This document shows positions 49,277 through 61,497 of a DNA stretch of 64,000 nucleotides, piece after piece (the first letter of the stretch is position 1; each line of letters begins with the position of its first letter). The stretch is from Hyperoodon ampullatus (lineage: Eukaryota; Chordata; Mammalia; Artiodactyla; Ziphiidae), in assembly GCA_949752795.1 (NCBI GenBank), contig OX457061.1, positions 37,294,338-37,358,337 on the forward strand, given 5' to 3'. The position numbers and the translations under genes are program-made. The notes under the pieces were generated by a model. It saw only the letters and a program-made list of their open reading frames with translations. It ran no database searches and was not told the origin of the DNA.

Positions 49277-52200
49277 CTAGGTTCCACATATATGCGTTAA
49301 CATACAATATTTGTTTTTCTCTTTCTGACTTACTTCACTCTGTATGACAGTCTCTGGATCCATCCACGTCTCTACAAATGACCCAATTACATTCCTTTTT
49401 ATGGCTGAGTAATATTCCATTGTATATATGTACCACATCTTCTTTATCCATTCATCTGTCGATGGGCATTTAGGTTGCTTCCATGACCTGGCTATTGTAA
49501 ATAGTGCTGCAATGAACATTGGGGTGCATGTGTCTTTTTGAATTATGGTTTTCTCTGGGTATATGCCCAGTAGTGGGATTGCTGGATCATATGGTAATTC
49601 AATTTTTAGTTTTTTAAGGAACCTCCATACTGTTCTCCATAGTGGCTGTATCAATTTACATTCCCACCAGCAGTGCAAGAGGGTTCCCTTTTCTCCACAC
49701 CCTCTCCAGCACTTGTTGTTTGTAGATTTTCTGATGATGCCCATTCTAACGGGTGTGAGGTGATACCTCATTGTAGTTTTGATTTGCATTTCTCTAATAA
49801 TTAGTGATGTTGAGCAGCTTTTCATGTGTTTGTTGGCAATCTGTATGTCTTCTTTGGAGAAATGTCTATTTAGATCTTCTGCCCATTTTTTGGATTGGGT
49901 TGTTTGTTTTTTTAATATTGAGCTGCATGAGCTGCTTATATATTTTGGAGATTAATCCTTTTTCCGTTGATTCGTTTGCAAATATTTTTTCCCATTCTGA
50001 GGGTTGTCTTTTCGCCTTGCTTTTGTTTTTCTTTGCTGTGCAAAAGCTTTGAAGTTTCATTAGGTCCCATTTGTTTATTTTTGTTTTTATTTCCATTACT
50101 CTAGGAGGTGGATCAAAAAAGATCTTGCTGTGATTTATGTCAAAGAGTGTTCTTCCTATGTTTTCCTCTAAGAGTTTTATAGTGTCCAGTCTTACATTTA
50201 GGTCTCTAATCCATTTTGAGTTTATTTTTGTGTATGGTGTTAGGGAGTGTTCTAATTTCATTCTTTTACATGTAGCTGTCCAGTTTTCCCAGCACCACGT
50301 ATTGAAGAGACCGTCTTTTCTCCATTGCATATCCTTGCCTCCTTTGTCATAGATGGGTTGACCATAGGTGCGTGGGTTTATCTCTGGGCTTTCTATCTTG
50401 TTCCATTGATCTATGTTTCTGTTTTTGTGCCAGTACCATATTGTCTTGATTACTGTGCTTTGTAATATAGTCTGAAGTCCAGGAGTCTGATTCCTCCAGC
50501 TCCGTTTTTTTCCCTCAAGACTGCTTTGTCTATTTGGGGTCTTTTGTGTCTCCAAACAAATTTTAAGATTTTTTTCTTCTAGTTCCGTAAAAAATGCCAT
50601 TGGTAATTTGATAGGGGTTGCAATGAATCTGTAGATCGCTTTGGGTAGTATAGTCATTTTCACAATATTGATTCTTCCAATCCAAGAACATGGTATATCT
50701 CTTCATCTGTTGGTATCATCTTTAATTTCTTTCATCAGTGTCTTATAGTTCTCTGCATACAGGTCTTTTGTCTCCCTAGGTAGGTTTATTCCTAGGTATT
50801 TTATTCTTTTTGTTGCAATGGTAAATGGGAATGTTTCCTTAATTTCTCTTTCAGATTTCTCATCATTAGTGTATAGGAATGCAAGAGATTTCTATGCATT
50901 AATTTTTTATCCTGCTACTCTACCAAATTCATTGATTAGCTCTAGTAGTTTCTGGTGGTATCTTTAGGATTCTCTATGTATAGTATCATGTCATCTGCAA
51001 ACAGTGACAGTTTTACTTCCTCTTTTCCAATTTGGATTCCTTTTATTTCTTTTTCTTCTCTGATTGCCGTGGCTAGGACTTCCAAAACTATGTTGAATAA
51101 TAGTGGTGAGAGTGGACATCCCCCTCTTGTTCCTGATCTTAGAGGAAATGCTTTCAATTTTTCACCATTGAGAATGATGTTTGCTGTGGGTTTGTCATAT
51201 ATGGCCTTTATTATGTTGAGGTAGGTTCCCTCTATGCCCACTTTCTGGAGAGTTTTTATCATAAATTGGTGTTGAATTTTGTCAAAAGCTTTTTCTACAT
51301 CTATTGAGATGATCATATGGTTTTTATTCTTCAATTTGTTAATATGGTTTTTCACATTGATTGATTTATGTATATTGAAGAATCCTTGCATCCCTGGGAT
51401 AAATCCCACTTGATCCTGGTGTATGATCCTTTTAATGTGTTGTTTGATTCTGTTTGCTAGTATTTTGTTGAGGATTTTTGCATCTATATTCATCAGTGAT
51501 ATTGGTCTGTAATTTTCTTTTTTTGTAGTATCTTTGTCTGGTTTTGGTATCAGGGTGATGGTGGCCTTGTAGAATGAGTTTGGGAGTGTTCCTTCCTCCA
51601 CAACTTTTTGGAAGAGTTTGAGATGGATGGGTGTTAGCTCTTCTCTAAATGTTTGATAGAATTCACCTGTGAAGCCATCTGGTCCTGGACTTCTGTTTGT
51701 TGGAAGATTTTTCATCACAGTTTCAATTTCATTACTTGTGATTGGTGTGTTCATATTTTCTATTTCTTCCTGGTTCAGTCTTGGAAGGTTATACCTTTCT
51801 AAGAATTTGTCCATTTCTTCCAGGTTGTCCATTTTATTGGCATACAGTTGCTTGTAGTAGTCTCTTAGGCTGCTTTGTATTTCTGCAGTGTCTGTTGTAA
51901 CCTCTCCTTTTTCATTTCTAATTTTATTGATTTGAGTCCTCTCCCTCTTTTTCTTGAAGAGTCTGGCTAATGGTTTATCAATTTTGTTTATCTTCTCAAA
52001 GAAACAGCTTTTAGTTTTATTGATCCTTGCTCTTGTTTTCTTTGTTTCTATTTCATTTATTTCTGCTCTGATCTTTAAGGTTTCTTTCCTTCTGCTAACT
52101 TTAGGTTTTGTTTGTTCTTCTTTCTCTAGTTCCTTAAGGTGTAAGGTTAGATTATTTATTTGAGATTTTTCTTGTTTCTTGAAGTAGGCTTGTATAGCTA

Positions 52201-53095
52201 TAAACTTCCCTCTCAGAACTGCTTTTGCTGCATCCCATAGGTTTTGGATCATCATGTTTTCATTGTCATTTGTCTCTAGGTATTTTTTGATTTCCTCTTT
52301 GATTTCTTCAGTGATCTCTTGGCTATTTAATAATGTATTGTTTAGCCTCCATGTGTTTGTGTTTTTTACATTTTCTTCCCTGTAATTCATTTCTAATCTC
52401 ATAGCGTTGTGGTCAGAAAAGATGCTTGATATGATTTCAATTTTCTTAAATTTACTGAGGCTTGATTTGTGACCCAAGATGTGATCTATCCTGGAGAATG
52501 TTCCATGTGCACTTGAGAAGAAAGTGTGATCTGGTGTTTCTGGATGGAATGTCCTATAAATATCAATTAAATCTGTCTGGTCTATTGTGTCATTTAAAGC
52601 TTCCGTTTCCTTATTTATTTTCATTTTGGATGATCTGTCCATTGGTGTAAGTGAGGTGTTAAAGTCCCCCACTATTATTGTGTTACTGTCAATTTCCTCT
52701 TTTATAGCTGTTAGCAGTTGCCTTATGTATTGAGGTGCTCCTATGTTGGGTGTGTATATATTTCTAATTGTTATATCTTCTTCTTGGATTGATCCCTTGA
52801 TCATTATGTAGTGTCCTTCCTTGTCTCTTGTAACATTCTTTATTTTAAAGTCTATTTTATCCGATATGAGTATTGCTACTCTAGCTTTCTTTTGATTTTC
52901 ATTTGCATGGAATATCTTTTTCCATCCCCTCACTTTCAGTCTGTATGTGTCCCTAGGTCTGAAGTGGGTCTCTTTTAGACAGCATATATATGAGTCTTGT
53001 GTTTGTATCTATTCAGCAAGCCTGTGTCTTTTGGTTGGAGCATTTAATCCATTCACATTTAAGGTAACTATCGATATGTATGTTCCTATGACCAT
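49277..53095 (-). pseudogene. L1 ORF2 (endonuclease and reverse transcriptase), multiply disrupted
   Basis: The endonuclease, RT and Cys-rich C-terminal regions are all present in order. The frame begins at 53095 (MVIGTYISI). A premature TAG lies at 53009-53011, where the family usually has Trp. It is then open for 663 residues (52933-50942), including endonuclease motifs ([21 protein letters not shown]) and RT motifs (SIDVEKAFD and the catalytic FADDMILY). The frame breaks at about 50942 and several further stops follow to 50663. It reopens for 265 residues (50663-49866) and 182 residues (49825-49277), including [18 protein letters not shown]. It cannot encode a full-length protein, though the 663-residue piece is long for a dead copy, suggesting a fairly recent insertion. 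Confidence 0.93.
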
Positions 53096-53153
53096 TTTCT
53101 TAATTGTTTTGGGTTTGTTTTTGTAGGTCCTTTTCTTCTCTTGTGTTTCCCAC

Positions 53154-54054
53154 TTAGAGAAGTTCCTTTAGCATTTGTTGTAGAGCTGGTTTGGTGGTGC
53201 TGAATTCTCTTAGCTTTTGCTTGTCTGTAAAGCTTTTGATTTCTCCATCGAATCTGAATGAGATCCTTGCAGGGTAGAGTATTCCTGGTTGTAGGTTCTT
53301 CCCTTTCATCACTTTAAGTATATCATGCCACTCCCTTCTGGCTTGTAGAGTTTCTGCTGAGAAATCAGCTGTTAACCTTATGGGAGTTCCCTTTATGTTA
53401 TTTGTCATTTTTCCCTTGCTGCTTTAATTTTTCTTTGTCTTTATTTTTTGCCAGTTTTATTACTATGTGTCTCGGCGTGTTTCTCCTTGGGTTTATCCTG
53501 TATGGGACTTGCTGGGCTTCCTGGACTTGGGTGGCTATTTCCTTTCCCATGTTAGGGAAGTTTTCGACTGTAATCTCTTCAAGTATTTTCTCGGGTCCTT
53601 TCTCTCTCTCTTCTCCTTCTGGGACCCCTATAATGCGAATATTGTTGCGTTGAATGTTGTCTCAGAGGTCTCTTAGGCTGTCTTCATTTCTTTTCATTCT
53701 TTTTTCTTTATTCTGTTCCGCAGCAGTGAATTCCACCATTCTGTCTTCCAGGTCACTCCTCTGTTCTTCTGCCTCAGTTATTCTGCTATTGACTCCTTCT
53801 AGTGTAGTCTTCATTTCAGTTATTGTATTGTTCATCTCTGTTTGTTTGTTCTTTAATCCTTCTAGGTCTTTGTTAAACATTTCTTGCATCTTCTCGATCT
53901 TTGCCTCCATTCTTTTTCCAAGGTCCTGGATCATCTTCACTATCATTATTCTGAATTCTTTTTCTGGAAGGTTGCCTATCTCCACTTCATTTAGTTGTTT
54001 TTCTGGGGTTTTATCTTGTTCCTTCATCTGGTACATAGCCCTCTGCCTTTTCAT
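53154..54054 (-). pseudogene. L1 ORF1 (RNA-binding chaperone), frame-broken
   Basis: The N-terminal part (54054-53662) starts MKRQRAMYQMKEQDKTPEKQ and continues into a heptad-rich coiled coil (QTEMNNTITEMKTTLEGVNS), as in the trimeric L1 ORF1 protein. The C-terminal domain (53408-53154, ADFSAETLQARREWHDILKV to QQMLKELL) is in another open segment. The middle RNA-recognition region between 53662 and 53408 is recognisable only by changing frame, so one or more indels or stops break it. Normally the product packages L1 RNA into ribonucleoprotein particles; this copy cannot make it whole. Confidence 0.9.
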
Positions 54055-54095
54055 CTTGTCTATCTTTCTGTGAATGTGGTTTTTGATCCACAGGC

Positions 54096-54784
54096 TGCAG
54101 TGGCATTTGCAGTTTAAAATCTGTTTGCTCTCCTCTGAGACAATGTGAGCCCCTCTGGAGCATCCCCCTCTTTCCCTAATATTCTACTTGACGTTCCATT
54201 CTGACTCTAAGCTAGCTGATGGGTTGTGGAGTCAGGGTTGAAATCTCTCTCTCTTTATCAATTTGTGAAAAGAAATAAAGAAATATGCTAATACCATTTA
54301 ATTTAGTGCTGTCCAGGATGACAAATAAGATATTTGAGACTATATGTTGCAGAGAAGTAACAGCTCTTCATGTGCTAAGGAAAAGAGAAAGGATGTGTAA
54401 CTTGTCTTCCTTTCTTTCTATCCTTTTGTCATTGTTGTTAACATAAATGCTATTTTTTTACAGTGAAAATTTTAGATAGAACATTCTTTGTTTTTCTGCA
54501 TTCATTTTCCCCCTTCTATTATTGTAATGCCTGCATTAGTATATCAGTTAATACATATGGCAAAATTGTTGGGATTAAATGCAAGGTTACTACATCGATT
54601 TCATGCTATAAACATTGTTCCCTCCTGTATTTATTCTAATTTATGTATACTTGATAGAAATTTCATTTTTTAACGTGTTGTATCTCTTAGGAGTTTTCTA
54701 CTATTTAACATGATCCGAAGATACAATTCTCTGAGGAAGGTAATGGCAAATTATTTTAATGCCTTTTATTGTTTTTGTTTCTAG
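54096..54784 (+). other. Intron upstream of the second KIAA1958 exon
   Basis: No repeat is confidently identified between the L1 5' boundary and the exon. The T-rich stretch before 54784 is the acceptor's pyrimidine tract. Confidence 0.5.
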
Positions 54785-54957
54785 CATATTCTACTAAGCT
54801 CAACAAATTTCCTGTATTTAATATTAATGATGACTTGAATGATCTGTGTACCAGTGCAGTAAGCCCAAATACAACCAAAGCAACACGGTATGCCCTGAAT
54901 GTGTGGCGATATTGGTGTATGACCAATGGGCTTAAAGATCACACAGACATCACCAAG
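54785..54957 (+). CDS. KIAA1958: KIAA1958 internal exon: start of a second, alternative Crypton-like C-terminus
   Basis: The exon is bounded by a T-rich acceptor (TTTTTGTTTCTAG, AG at 54783-54784) and a consensus donor (AAG|GTAAGA at 54958). It is 173 bp: two bases finishing a split codon (phase 1 entry), then 57 codons ending in phase 0. The peptide runs from YSTKLNKFPVF to DHTDITK. Its middle part (TTKATRYALNVWRYWC) lines up in character with KTIRSTQTALRNFREFL of the exon at 24027, that is, the first helices of a tyrosine-recombinase core-binding region. The entry phase is the same as that of the 24 kb exon, so either could follow one shared upstream donor. I recognise this segment as belonging to KIAA1958. 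The rest of this C-terminus is not in the window and must lie downstream. No homology to L1 or SINE sequence is seen within the exon. Confidence 0.85.
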
Positions 54958-56766
54958 GTAAGAAACCCTTAAGTTTACTTCTTCTTTTGGTCAACTTCAC
55001 TGAGCTTCCATGTGTCAGGCACTGTGCTAAGTATTGTGGGGAACACAGAACAGGTACTTTCTGCCTGAGGAAACTTTGAAAGACCATAAAATAGAAAAAT
55101 ATCCACAGTACAAAACAGAATTTAATACGTGTTCTCGGAATTTATAGATCAGAAATGCCAAAAAATTCAGATGGATAAATTAATTTCAGTTTGTTGAGAC
55201 TAGCAAAGGAATTGATATTTAAACTGTATTTTGAGGGAGAGGTAGGGTTTCAACAGAATTGAAGACAAGGGTCTTCTAGGCTGAGTCATGTAAGAAAGAG
55301 TAAAAATTAAAGGGATAGACCCACTTGCCTGCAGCAGAGGCTTCATATATAGGAGTAGTGGACTATAAAACTGGATTTTGACAACCCTTAAATGGCAAGC
55401 TGAAATCTTGTGAATATTGGGAAACCATTGAAGTTTTGTTTTGTTTTTGTGTTTGTTTGTAAGGAGAGACTTTATTTGAAGGATTATTGGGGGGGCTGCA
55501 GCAGAGAAGGGACTGTTATAACAGAAACACTCTGACCATAAGATCTGCAAATATCTTAAGGGTTAGGTGAAAGGGAAACACTGAATTTTTTTGAACAGGA
55601 AGAAACATAAGAAACATAATATTATAGAGCAATTAATTGGAGGTGATGAGCAAAAATGTATTAATATTCTTGGTCCTCAATTTCCCCAGTTGTAAAATGA
55701 ACCCTTAGAATCTCTTCCAACTTGAAATGTTGGAGGGTTGTGAATAGAAGGGAAAATTCTTGGACATGTAGAGTCAGAACAGAAAGATGTATTTTGATTT
55801 GGATATGTTGAGTTTAGATAATAGAGATGTCTACCAGATGGATATGTCGAATAAGCATTTGGGAAGGTGGGACTTAAAACATGGGGGAAATGTTAAAGCT
55901 GGAAGTATAGATTCAAAGATATTGCAAATAGAAGTCATAACTGAAGCGCAAGGGCAGGTGACATCTCCAAGTTTGGGTGATGTGTTTAGGGCACCAACAA
56001 GAGATGGAATAGGAAGTCCAGATTTCTACTTCAGGCAGCATGGTGCCCTAGATACTGTGAGGGGCCTTTCTGCTGTACTTGCAGAAAGAAAGGGAGCCAT
56101 CCACAGGATCAAAACAGGAGCCGTGTGAGCAGTAAGCACGTATGAAAGGCAGGGCTCTTTCTCAGGGCTTATGTTGATAACATCATTAAGAAGGGAAGAG
56201 GCAGGGAGCTAAACTGAAGAATCCTTGATTGAAGAGCAGACCCTGCAAGTGTCTAAAGAAGTTCTTGGTCAGTAGCATACCCTGGCTCCTTGCAGAGTCA
56301 TATGCTAATAATCTTTGAAGGGAAACATCCAAAATATAGGTGCTCAGATTTTTCACAGATTAAGACCAACTAAATGTGTGCTCATTAAAAAAAAAAAATC
56401 ACTATCCACTTAAGGAAATACATCACCATGAATGAGAATGAATAGAAACAACAAAGAACAGATTTAGACACCAGGGACTTTAGATAGTAGATTATAGGTT
56501 AAGGATGTATGAAATGTTTGTTGAAACAATGAAAAGAATTATAAAAATGAAAAAGCAACAACATACTAATCAAAATGATCCAGCAGATTAGAAAATAAAT
56601 TGAAATTTCCACTTGTGGCCATAAAGGAATAGAAGGGTCCAGAATTACTCTCCTGCTGTAACAGCTAGAAAACTGGGCATAATATATGAAATAACTCTTC
56701 CTACAGAACAGGCAGCACAGGACTTGATCCCTAAGATGGGTGCTTGACCACCTCTCAGACTTTCTG
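54958..56766 (+). other. Intron after the second KIAA1958 exon
   Basis: Begins with donor GTAAGA. Ancient repeat relics lie at about 54990-55060 (GTGTCAGGCACTGTGCTAAG) and 55205-56010 (GGATATGTTGAG, GATGTCTACCAGATGG). No further exon is found, so the rest of this isoform lies beyond the window. Confidence 0.5.
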
Positions 56767-56781
56767 CCTGGAGACATTTTT

Positions 56782-56990
56782 TCTTTTGTTTTTTTTTCTT
56801 GCGGTACGCGGGCCTCTCACTGTTGTGGCCTCTCCGGTTGCGGAGCACAGGCTCCGGACGCGCAGGCTCAGCGGCCATGGCTCACGGGCCCAGCCGCTCT
56901 GCGGCATGTGGGATCCTCCCGGACCGGGGCACGAACCCATGTCCCCTGCATCGGCAGGCGGACTCTCAACCACTGCGCCAGCAGGGAAGC
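56782..56990 (-). mobile_element. CHR SINE (GC-rich subfamily)
   Basis: T-rich tail then GCGGTACGCGGGCCTCTCAC, ending GCCAGCAGGGAAG on +. Target duplication CCTGGAGACA(A/T)TTTT at 56767 and 56991. Confidence 0.96.
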
Positions 56991-57099
56991 CCTGGAGACA
57001 ATTTTTAAACTGCATTGAAGGGAGGGGAACCCAAACTGAGCCTGGCAATCTTGCTGAGTTGAGGGGAGACAGAAATCAGAGCTCAGGGCGGCTGAGGAC

Positions 57100-57900
57100 A
57101 TGAGAACAACTAGAAAGAAGTTACAACATTCATTGAAAAGATAAGACAAATCCAGAATTTAATAATGTAAAATTCACAATTTCTAGCATACAATCAACAG
57201 TTACTATACATAGGAAGAAGTGGGAACATATAACCCATGCCCAGGAGAAAAATCAGTTAAGTCTTTCACTTCCAACCAATTTGGAGGAGATTTACTCTCC
57301 TGCCAGAAACAACCAAAAAACAGACAAATGATATAACTAATGTTTTGCAAGGTATTATATAATACACAAAGAAGGGCAGTGATCTCTAAGAGATGGGAAA
57401 CAAGTTGAGCCTTACATGTGCCCCAGCTTGCTGCCTTGAAAGAGTCTACAGGGCTGTGGTGCAGGGAGGGAGCATGCAGGCAGAGCCCAGCAGATTTGCT
57501 GAGTTGAGGAAATGGAACTGAGTCCAGAGAGACCCAGGTGGCTAGAATTGTCATAACAGAATATTCGAAAGTAGAGAGCTACACAGAAAGAGAACGTGAG
57601 AGATCTGAAGCTATTCTGTCTCAAATATTCAGCTGAGTACTGATCAACATCTGCATGTGAGGAAACTACTCAAGGCTGGGCAAAAAAAAAAAAAAAAAAA
57701 AAAAAGATGCCTGAAAGAATCAGAGGTAATAGTACCTGGAGCTCACACAGAACTGGAAACAGTACCTCTTCCCACCAGTCAGACAGGAAAAACCTCAGGA
57801 TTCGTGGGGTAGAGACTTTAGAAAGGTCTTGCATCAAATGTGGAGAATAATTAACCACAGACTGAGCTTTGCTCTAACCCTACCCAACAAATCTGAAAAG
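57100..57900 (+). mobile_element. Probable old L1 (L1M/HAL1-like) 5' region
   Basis: AATGTAAAATTCACAATTTC, TAGCATACAATCAACAGTTA and CCCAGGAGAAAAATCAG form a known old L1 pattern, repeated in related form at 58900-59050. A 25-base A tract is at about 57681-57705. Confidence 0.45.
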
Positions 57901-57904
57901 CAAG

Positions 57905-58798
57905 ACCCAGCTACATGAAAAGGTGCTAGATATCACTAATCGTCAGGGAAATGCAAATCAAAACCGCAGTGAGCTATCACCTCACATCTGTTAGGATGAC
58001 TATTATCAAAAGACAAGAGTTAACTAATGTTGGTAAGGCTGTGGAGAAAAGGGAACTGTTGTGCACTACTGGTGCAAATGTAAAGTGGTGCAGCCACTAT
58101 AGAAAAAGAGTATGGAGGTTCCTCAAAACATTAAAAATAGAACTATCATGCGATCCTTTATCTAAAGGAAACGAAAACACTAATTCAAAAGGATATATAC
58201 ACCCCTGTGTTCATTGCAGCATTATTTACAATAGCCAAGACATAGAAGCAACCTAAGTATCCATAGATGGATGAATGGATAAAGAATATGTGGTGTATAG
58301 ATACAATGGAATATTATTCAGCCATAAAAAGGAAGAAAATCTTGCTATTTGCAACAACATGGATGGACCTTGAGGGCATTATACTAAATGAAATAAGTCA
58401 GACAGAGAAAGACAATTACCATATGATCTCACTTATATGTGGAATCTAAAAGAACAAAAAACCTCCTAGCTACAAAGAACAGATTGGTGGTCACTAGAGG
58501 CTGGGAATGAGCGGTGTTGAAAATGGGTGAAGGTGGTCAAAAGGCCTGGGGATGTAATGTGCAGCATGATGAGTATAGTTAATAACACGGTACTGTATAT
58601 TTGAAAGTTGCTAAGAGAGTAGATCTTAAAAGCTCTTGTTACAAGAAAAAAAATTTTTAACTATGTATGGTGATGGGTGTTGACTAGATTTATTGTGGTA
58701 ATCATTTTGCAATATATACAAATATCAAAATATTATGTTATACACCTGAAACTGATATAGTGTCATATGGTAATTATATCTCAATTTTTTTTAATTAA
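57905..58798 (+). mobile_element. L1 (L1MA-type) 3' end
   Basis: ORF2 tail and 3' UTR: ATGCAAATCAAAACCGCAGT, GGCTGTGGAGAAAAGGGAAC, GAATATTATTCAGCCATAAA and ATACACCTGAAACTGATATA, ending in a T/A-rich tail. Several frame breaks. Confidence 0.85.
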
Positions 58799-58829
58799 GA
58801 AAAAGCAAGACCCAAAAGGGTCAAACAGT

Positions 58830-59885
58830 TTTCAAGTAACTTAACTATGTCCCAGAACAAACCTTAAGAATATTTATAGGAATATAAGAATATCCAGAAC
58901 CCAAGAAGTAAAATTCACAATCTCTGGCAACTAAACAAAAATTTTCAGTCTTGCAAAGGAGCAAGAAAATATCAATATATCACTTAAAGAATGAATCAAT
59001 CAAAACCAACCCAGAACTGACACAGAGTTTAGAATTAGCAGACAAGGGCATTAAACCATTATTATGACGAAAATAAACACGTGAAAAGATGCTCATTAGA
59101 CCACAGGGAAATGCAAGACAAAATCACATGAGATTCTACTTCACATTCAGTAGAAAGACTAGGATAAAAAAAAGAAAAACAGATAATAACAAGTGTTGAT
59201 GAGGATGTAGAGAAATTGGAACCCTCCTACATTTCTGGTGGGAATGCAAAATGATGCAACTGCTTTGGAAAGTCTGGCAGTTCCCCAAAAGTTAAACATA
59301 AGGTTACTCTCACCCAGCAATTCCATTCATAGGCATATACTCAAGAAAATTTAAGACATATATCTATACAAAAACCTGTACACAAATATTTGTTGTAGCA
59401 TTATTCATCAGCCAAAATGTACAAACAACCCAAATGTCCATCAGCAGATGAATGGATAAACAAAATGTGGCATATCCATACAATGGAATATTATATGTCA
59501 ATGAAAAGAAATGAAGTACTGATACATGCTTACAGCATGGCTGAACCTTGAAAGTGTTATACTAAGTAAAATAAGTCAGACACAAAAGAGCAAATATATG
59601 ATTCCATTTATGTAAGCTACCTAGAATAGACAGGTTCATAGAGACAGAAAGTATAATAGAGGTTACCAGGGGCTGGCAGGGGGAAGAAATGTAGAGTTAT
59701 TGTATAATGAGTACAGTTTCTGTTTGGAATGATGAAAAAGTTCTGGAAATGAGTAGTGATGATGGTTGCACAATATTGTGAATGTACTTAATGACACTGG
59801 ATGGTACACTTATAAATGGTTAAGATGGTAGATTTTATATTATGTATATTTTACCACAATAAAAAAGCAAATAAATCTATTAAAA
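58830..59885 (+). mobile_element. Old L1 (L1M) fragment joining 5'-type and 3'-type sequence
   Basis: 58900-59050 resembles the region at 57160. From 59060 on it is ORF2 tail and 3' UTR (TTGGAACCCTCCTACATTTC, CAAATGTCCATCAGCAGATG, TTTTACCACAATAAAAAAGC). Diverged and non-coding. Confidence 0.7.
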
Positions 59886-60406
59886 TGTAACAATTTCACC
59901 TTTATTAATAATAATTTTAAAATTCATCTATTCTCATAGACCCTCATCACCATGTCTTCAACCCCTAACCTTAACCTTTTCTAGGTCAGAGGATCTTGTC
60001 TTCCAGACTTTGTGAAGTCACTATGAAGACAGTTGTCCATTACTGGGAAACTTTACATTTCCCTGCAGGAATCCATAAAAAGAGCCCCATTTCCCCATAA
60101 CCTTCATGGCATAGGTAACATATACATCTCAGGTAGTAAAAATGTCTCGATTGTCCAGTTGGGTGTGCCTTATCATCACTTCTCGTTTCACCTGTGTTGT
60201 TTGGAGGAATAATGGATGAGGAAGAAGATATATTTCAATCCTCTGTCTCACATGGGCCACTTAAATATTTTTAATGGTTAAATTCTTAAGAAAGAGGCCA
60301 GTCTCTTAGAGCATTAGCCAGTATTTTTGTTAAAAGAAGGAATTGTGGCATCAAAGTCCATAGTCTTAATCTCACTTTTTGGTCTCAGTGCAAGGTATTT
60401 TTAGTG
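59886..60406 (+). other. Intronic sequence, nothing recognised
   Basis: Unassigned sequence between an L1M relic and a CHR SINE; no coding signal. Confidence 0.5.
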
Positions 60407-60419
60407 TAAGTGTGTCTTT

Positions 60420-60631
60420 TTTTGTTTGTTTGTTTTTTGTGGTATGCAGGCCTCTCACTGCTGTGGCCTCTCCCGTCGTGGAGCACAGGCTCCTGACGCG
60501 CAGGCTCAGCGGCCATGGCTCACGGGCCCAGCCACTCCGCGGCTTGTGGGATCTTCCCGGACCGGGGCACGAACCCGTGTCCCCTGCATCGGCAGGCGGA
60601 CTCTCAACCACTGCGCCACCAGGGAAGCCCC
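60420..60631 (-). mobile_element. CHR SINE (GC-rich subfamily)
   Basis: TTTGTTTGTTTG tail then GTGGTATGCAGGCCTCTCAC, ending CACCAGGGAAGCCC on +. Target duplication TAAGTGTGTCTTT at 60407 and 60632. Confidence 0.96.
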
Positions 60632-61341
60632 TAAGTGTGTCTTTAAAGCTAGATATAGCTAGCAGCAAACAAGCTAGGTTACAGCTGTTTATCATGGTTT
60701 GGCAGCTGGTAAACCTCAAATTTAGTTATTTTTTCAAGGAGGAAAGAAAAGAGTCAAATCAGACTTCAAAATGTGATCTAAATTAGCAGAGTGTACCCTG
60801 CCAGTCTCACACTCTCATCACTCTGTGATCTACTATGTGTGTTCCACATGGTATTTTTTCTTCATAAGTGTGACCTGATCCTCACTGATACATCTCCCTC
60901 AAAGTTGCTATCTCATTGATTTACATATTCCTTAGCCTCACTCAGAAAATAGAGCATCTTGAAGTTCAATACCTGTCTTTCTCAATAAAGTGAAATTTAG
61001 TAACTGCAAAAATGAAGTCATTTTTGTTGTCAGCAGTGGTTACTTCAAGATTCATTTTTTTTCCTATTAGAGTACTTGTAGTTCACAAGCATTTTCTCCA
61101 CTTTCTTCATCCACTAGCCAAGATTATCACAAAGGGGAGTTTGAGGCATTCCCCAAAGTAACTCTTGGTTTTACTTGTCTAATCCTTTCAGTTGCCAAGG
61201 ATTACTACATAGTTCCAGAACTTTGGGATTTGCCAAGCAAGTCAGTCTTCTTATACTGCTCTTTCCCACCTGGAGTCATCTGCCCCATGACAACCTCTTA
61301 CTTCTCTTTGGTCATTTTCACATCAAGAAAACCCAGTTTGG

Positions 61342-61497
61342 GGACTTCCCTGGTGGTCCAGCGGTTAAGACTCTGCGCTCCCAATGCAGGGGGCCCAGCT
61401 TCGATCCCTGGTCAGGGAACTAGCCCCCATGCATGCTGCAACTAAATATCCTGTGTGCTACAACTAAGACCCGGTGCAGCCAATTAAAAAAAAAAAA
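61342..61497 (+). mobile_element. Short CHR-family SINE
   Basis: GGGACTTCCCTGGTGGTCCA head, CTTCGATCCCTGGTCAGGGA, ACCCGGTGCAGCCAATTAAA tail. Imperfect target duplication AAACCCAGTTTG / AAGCCCAATTTG. Confidence 0.95.

Larger units (their letters stand above)
49051..54095 (-). mobile_element. Near-complete L1 LINE, inactivated
   Basis: Read on the minus strand it has a short 5' region (around CTGCAGCCTGTGG near 54095), ORF1 (about 54054-53154), ORF2 (53095-49277), a 3' UTR and a terminal A-rich tail at about 49051-49058. The ORF2 span of about 3.8 kb equals the family's usual length. Both frames carry disabling changes, described in separate entries. It inserted within the KIAA1958 intron, antisense to the gene. 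The exact 5' boundary and target duplication could not be fixed. Confidence 0.95.

Noticed and set aside
49277..52933. Long open frames on the minus strand as a host gene
   Set aside because: They encode L1 ORF2 endonuclease/RT pieces (FADDMILY) in the usual L1 order, so they belong to a transposon.
55787..56128. 113-codon open frame on + as a new exon
   Set aside because: It overlaps an ancient repeat relic and has no supporting splice-site pair or family resemblance.
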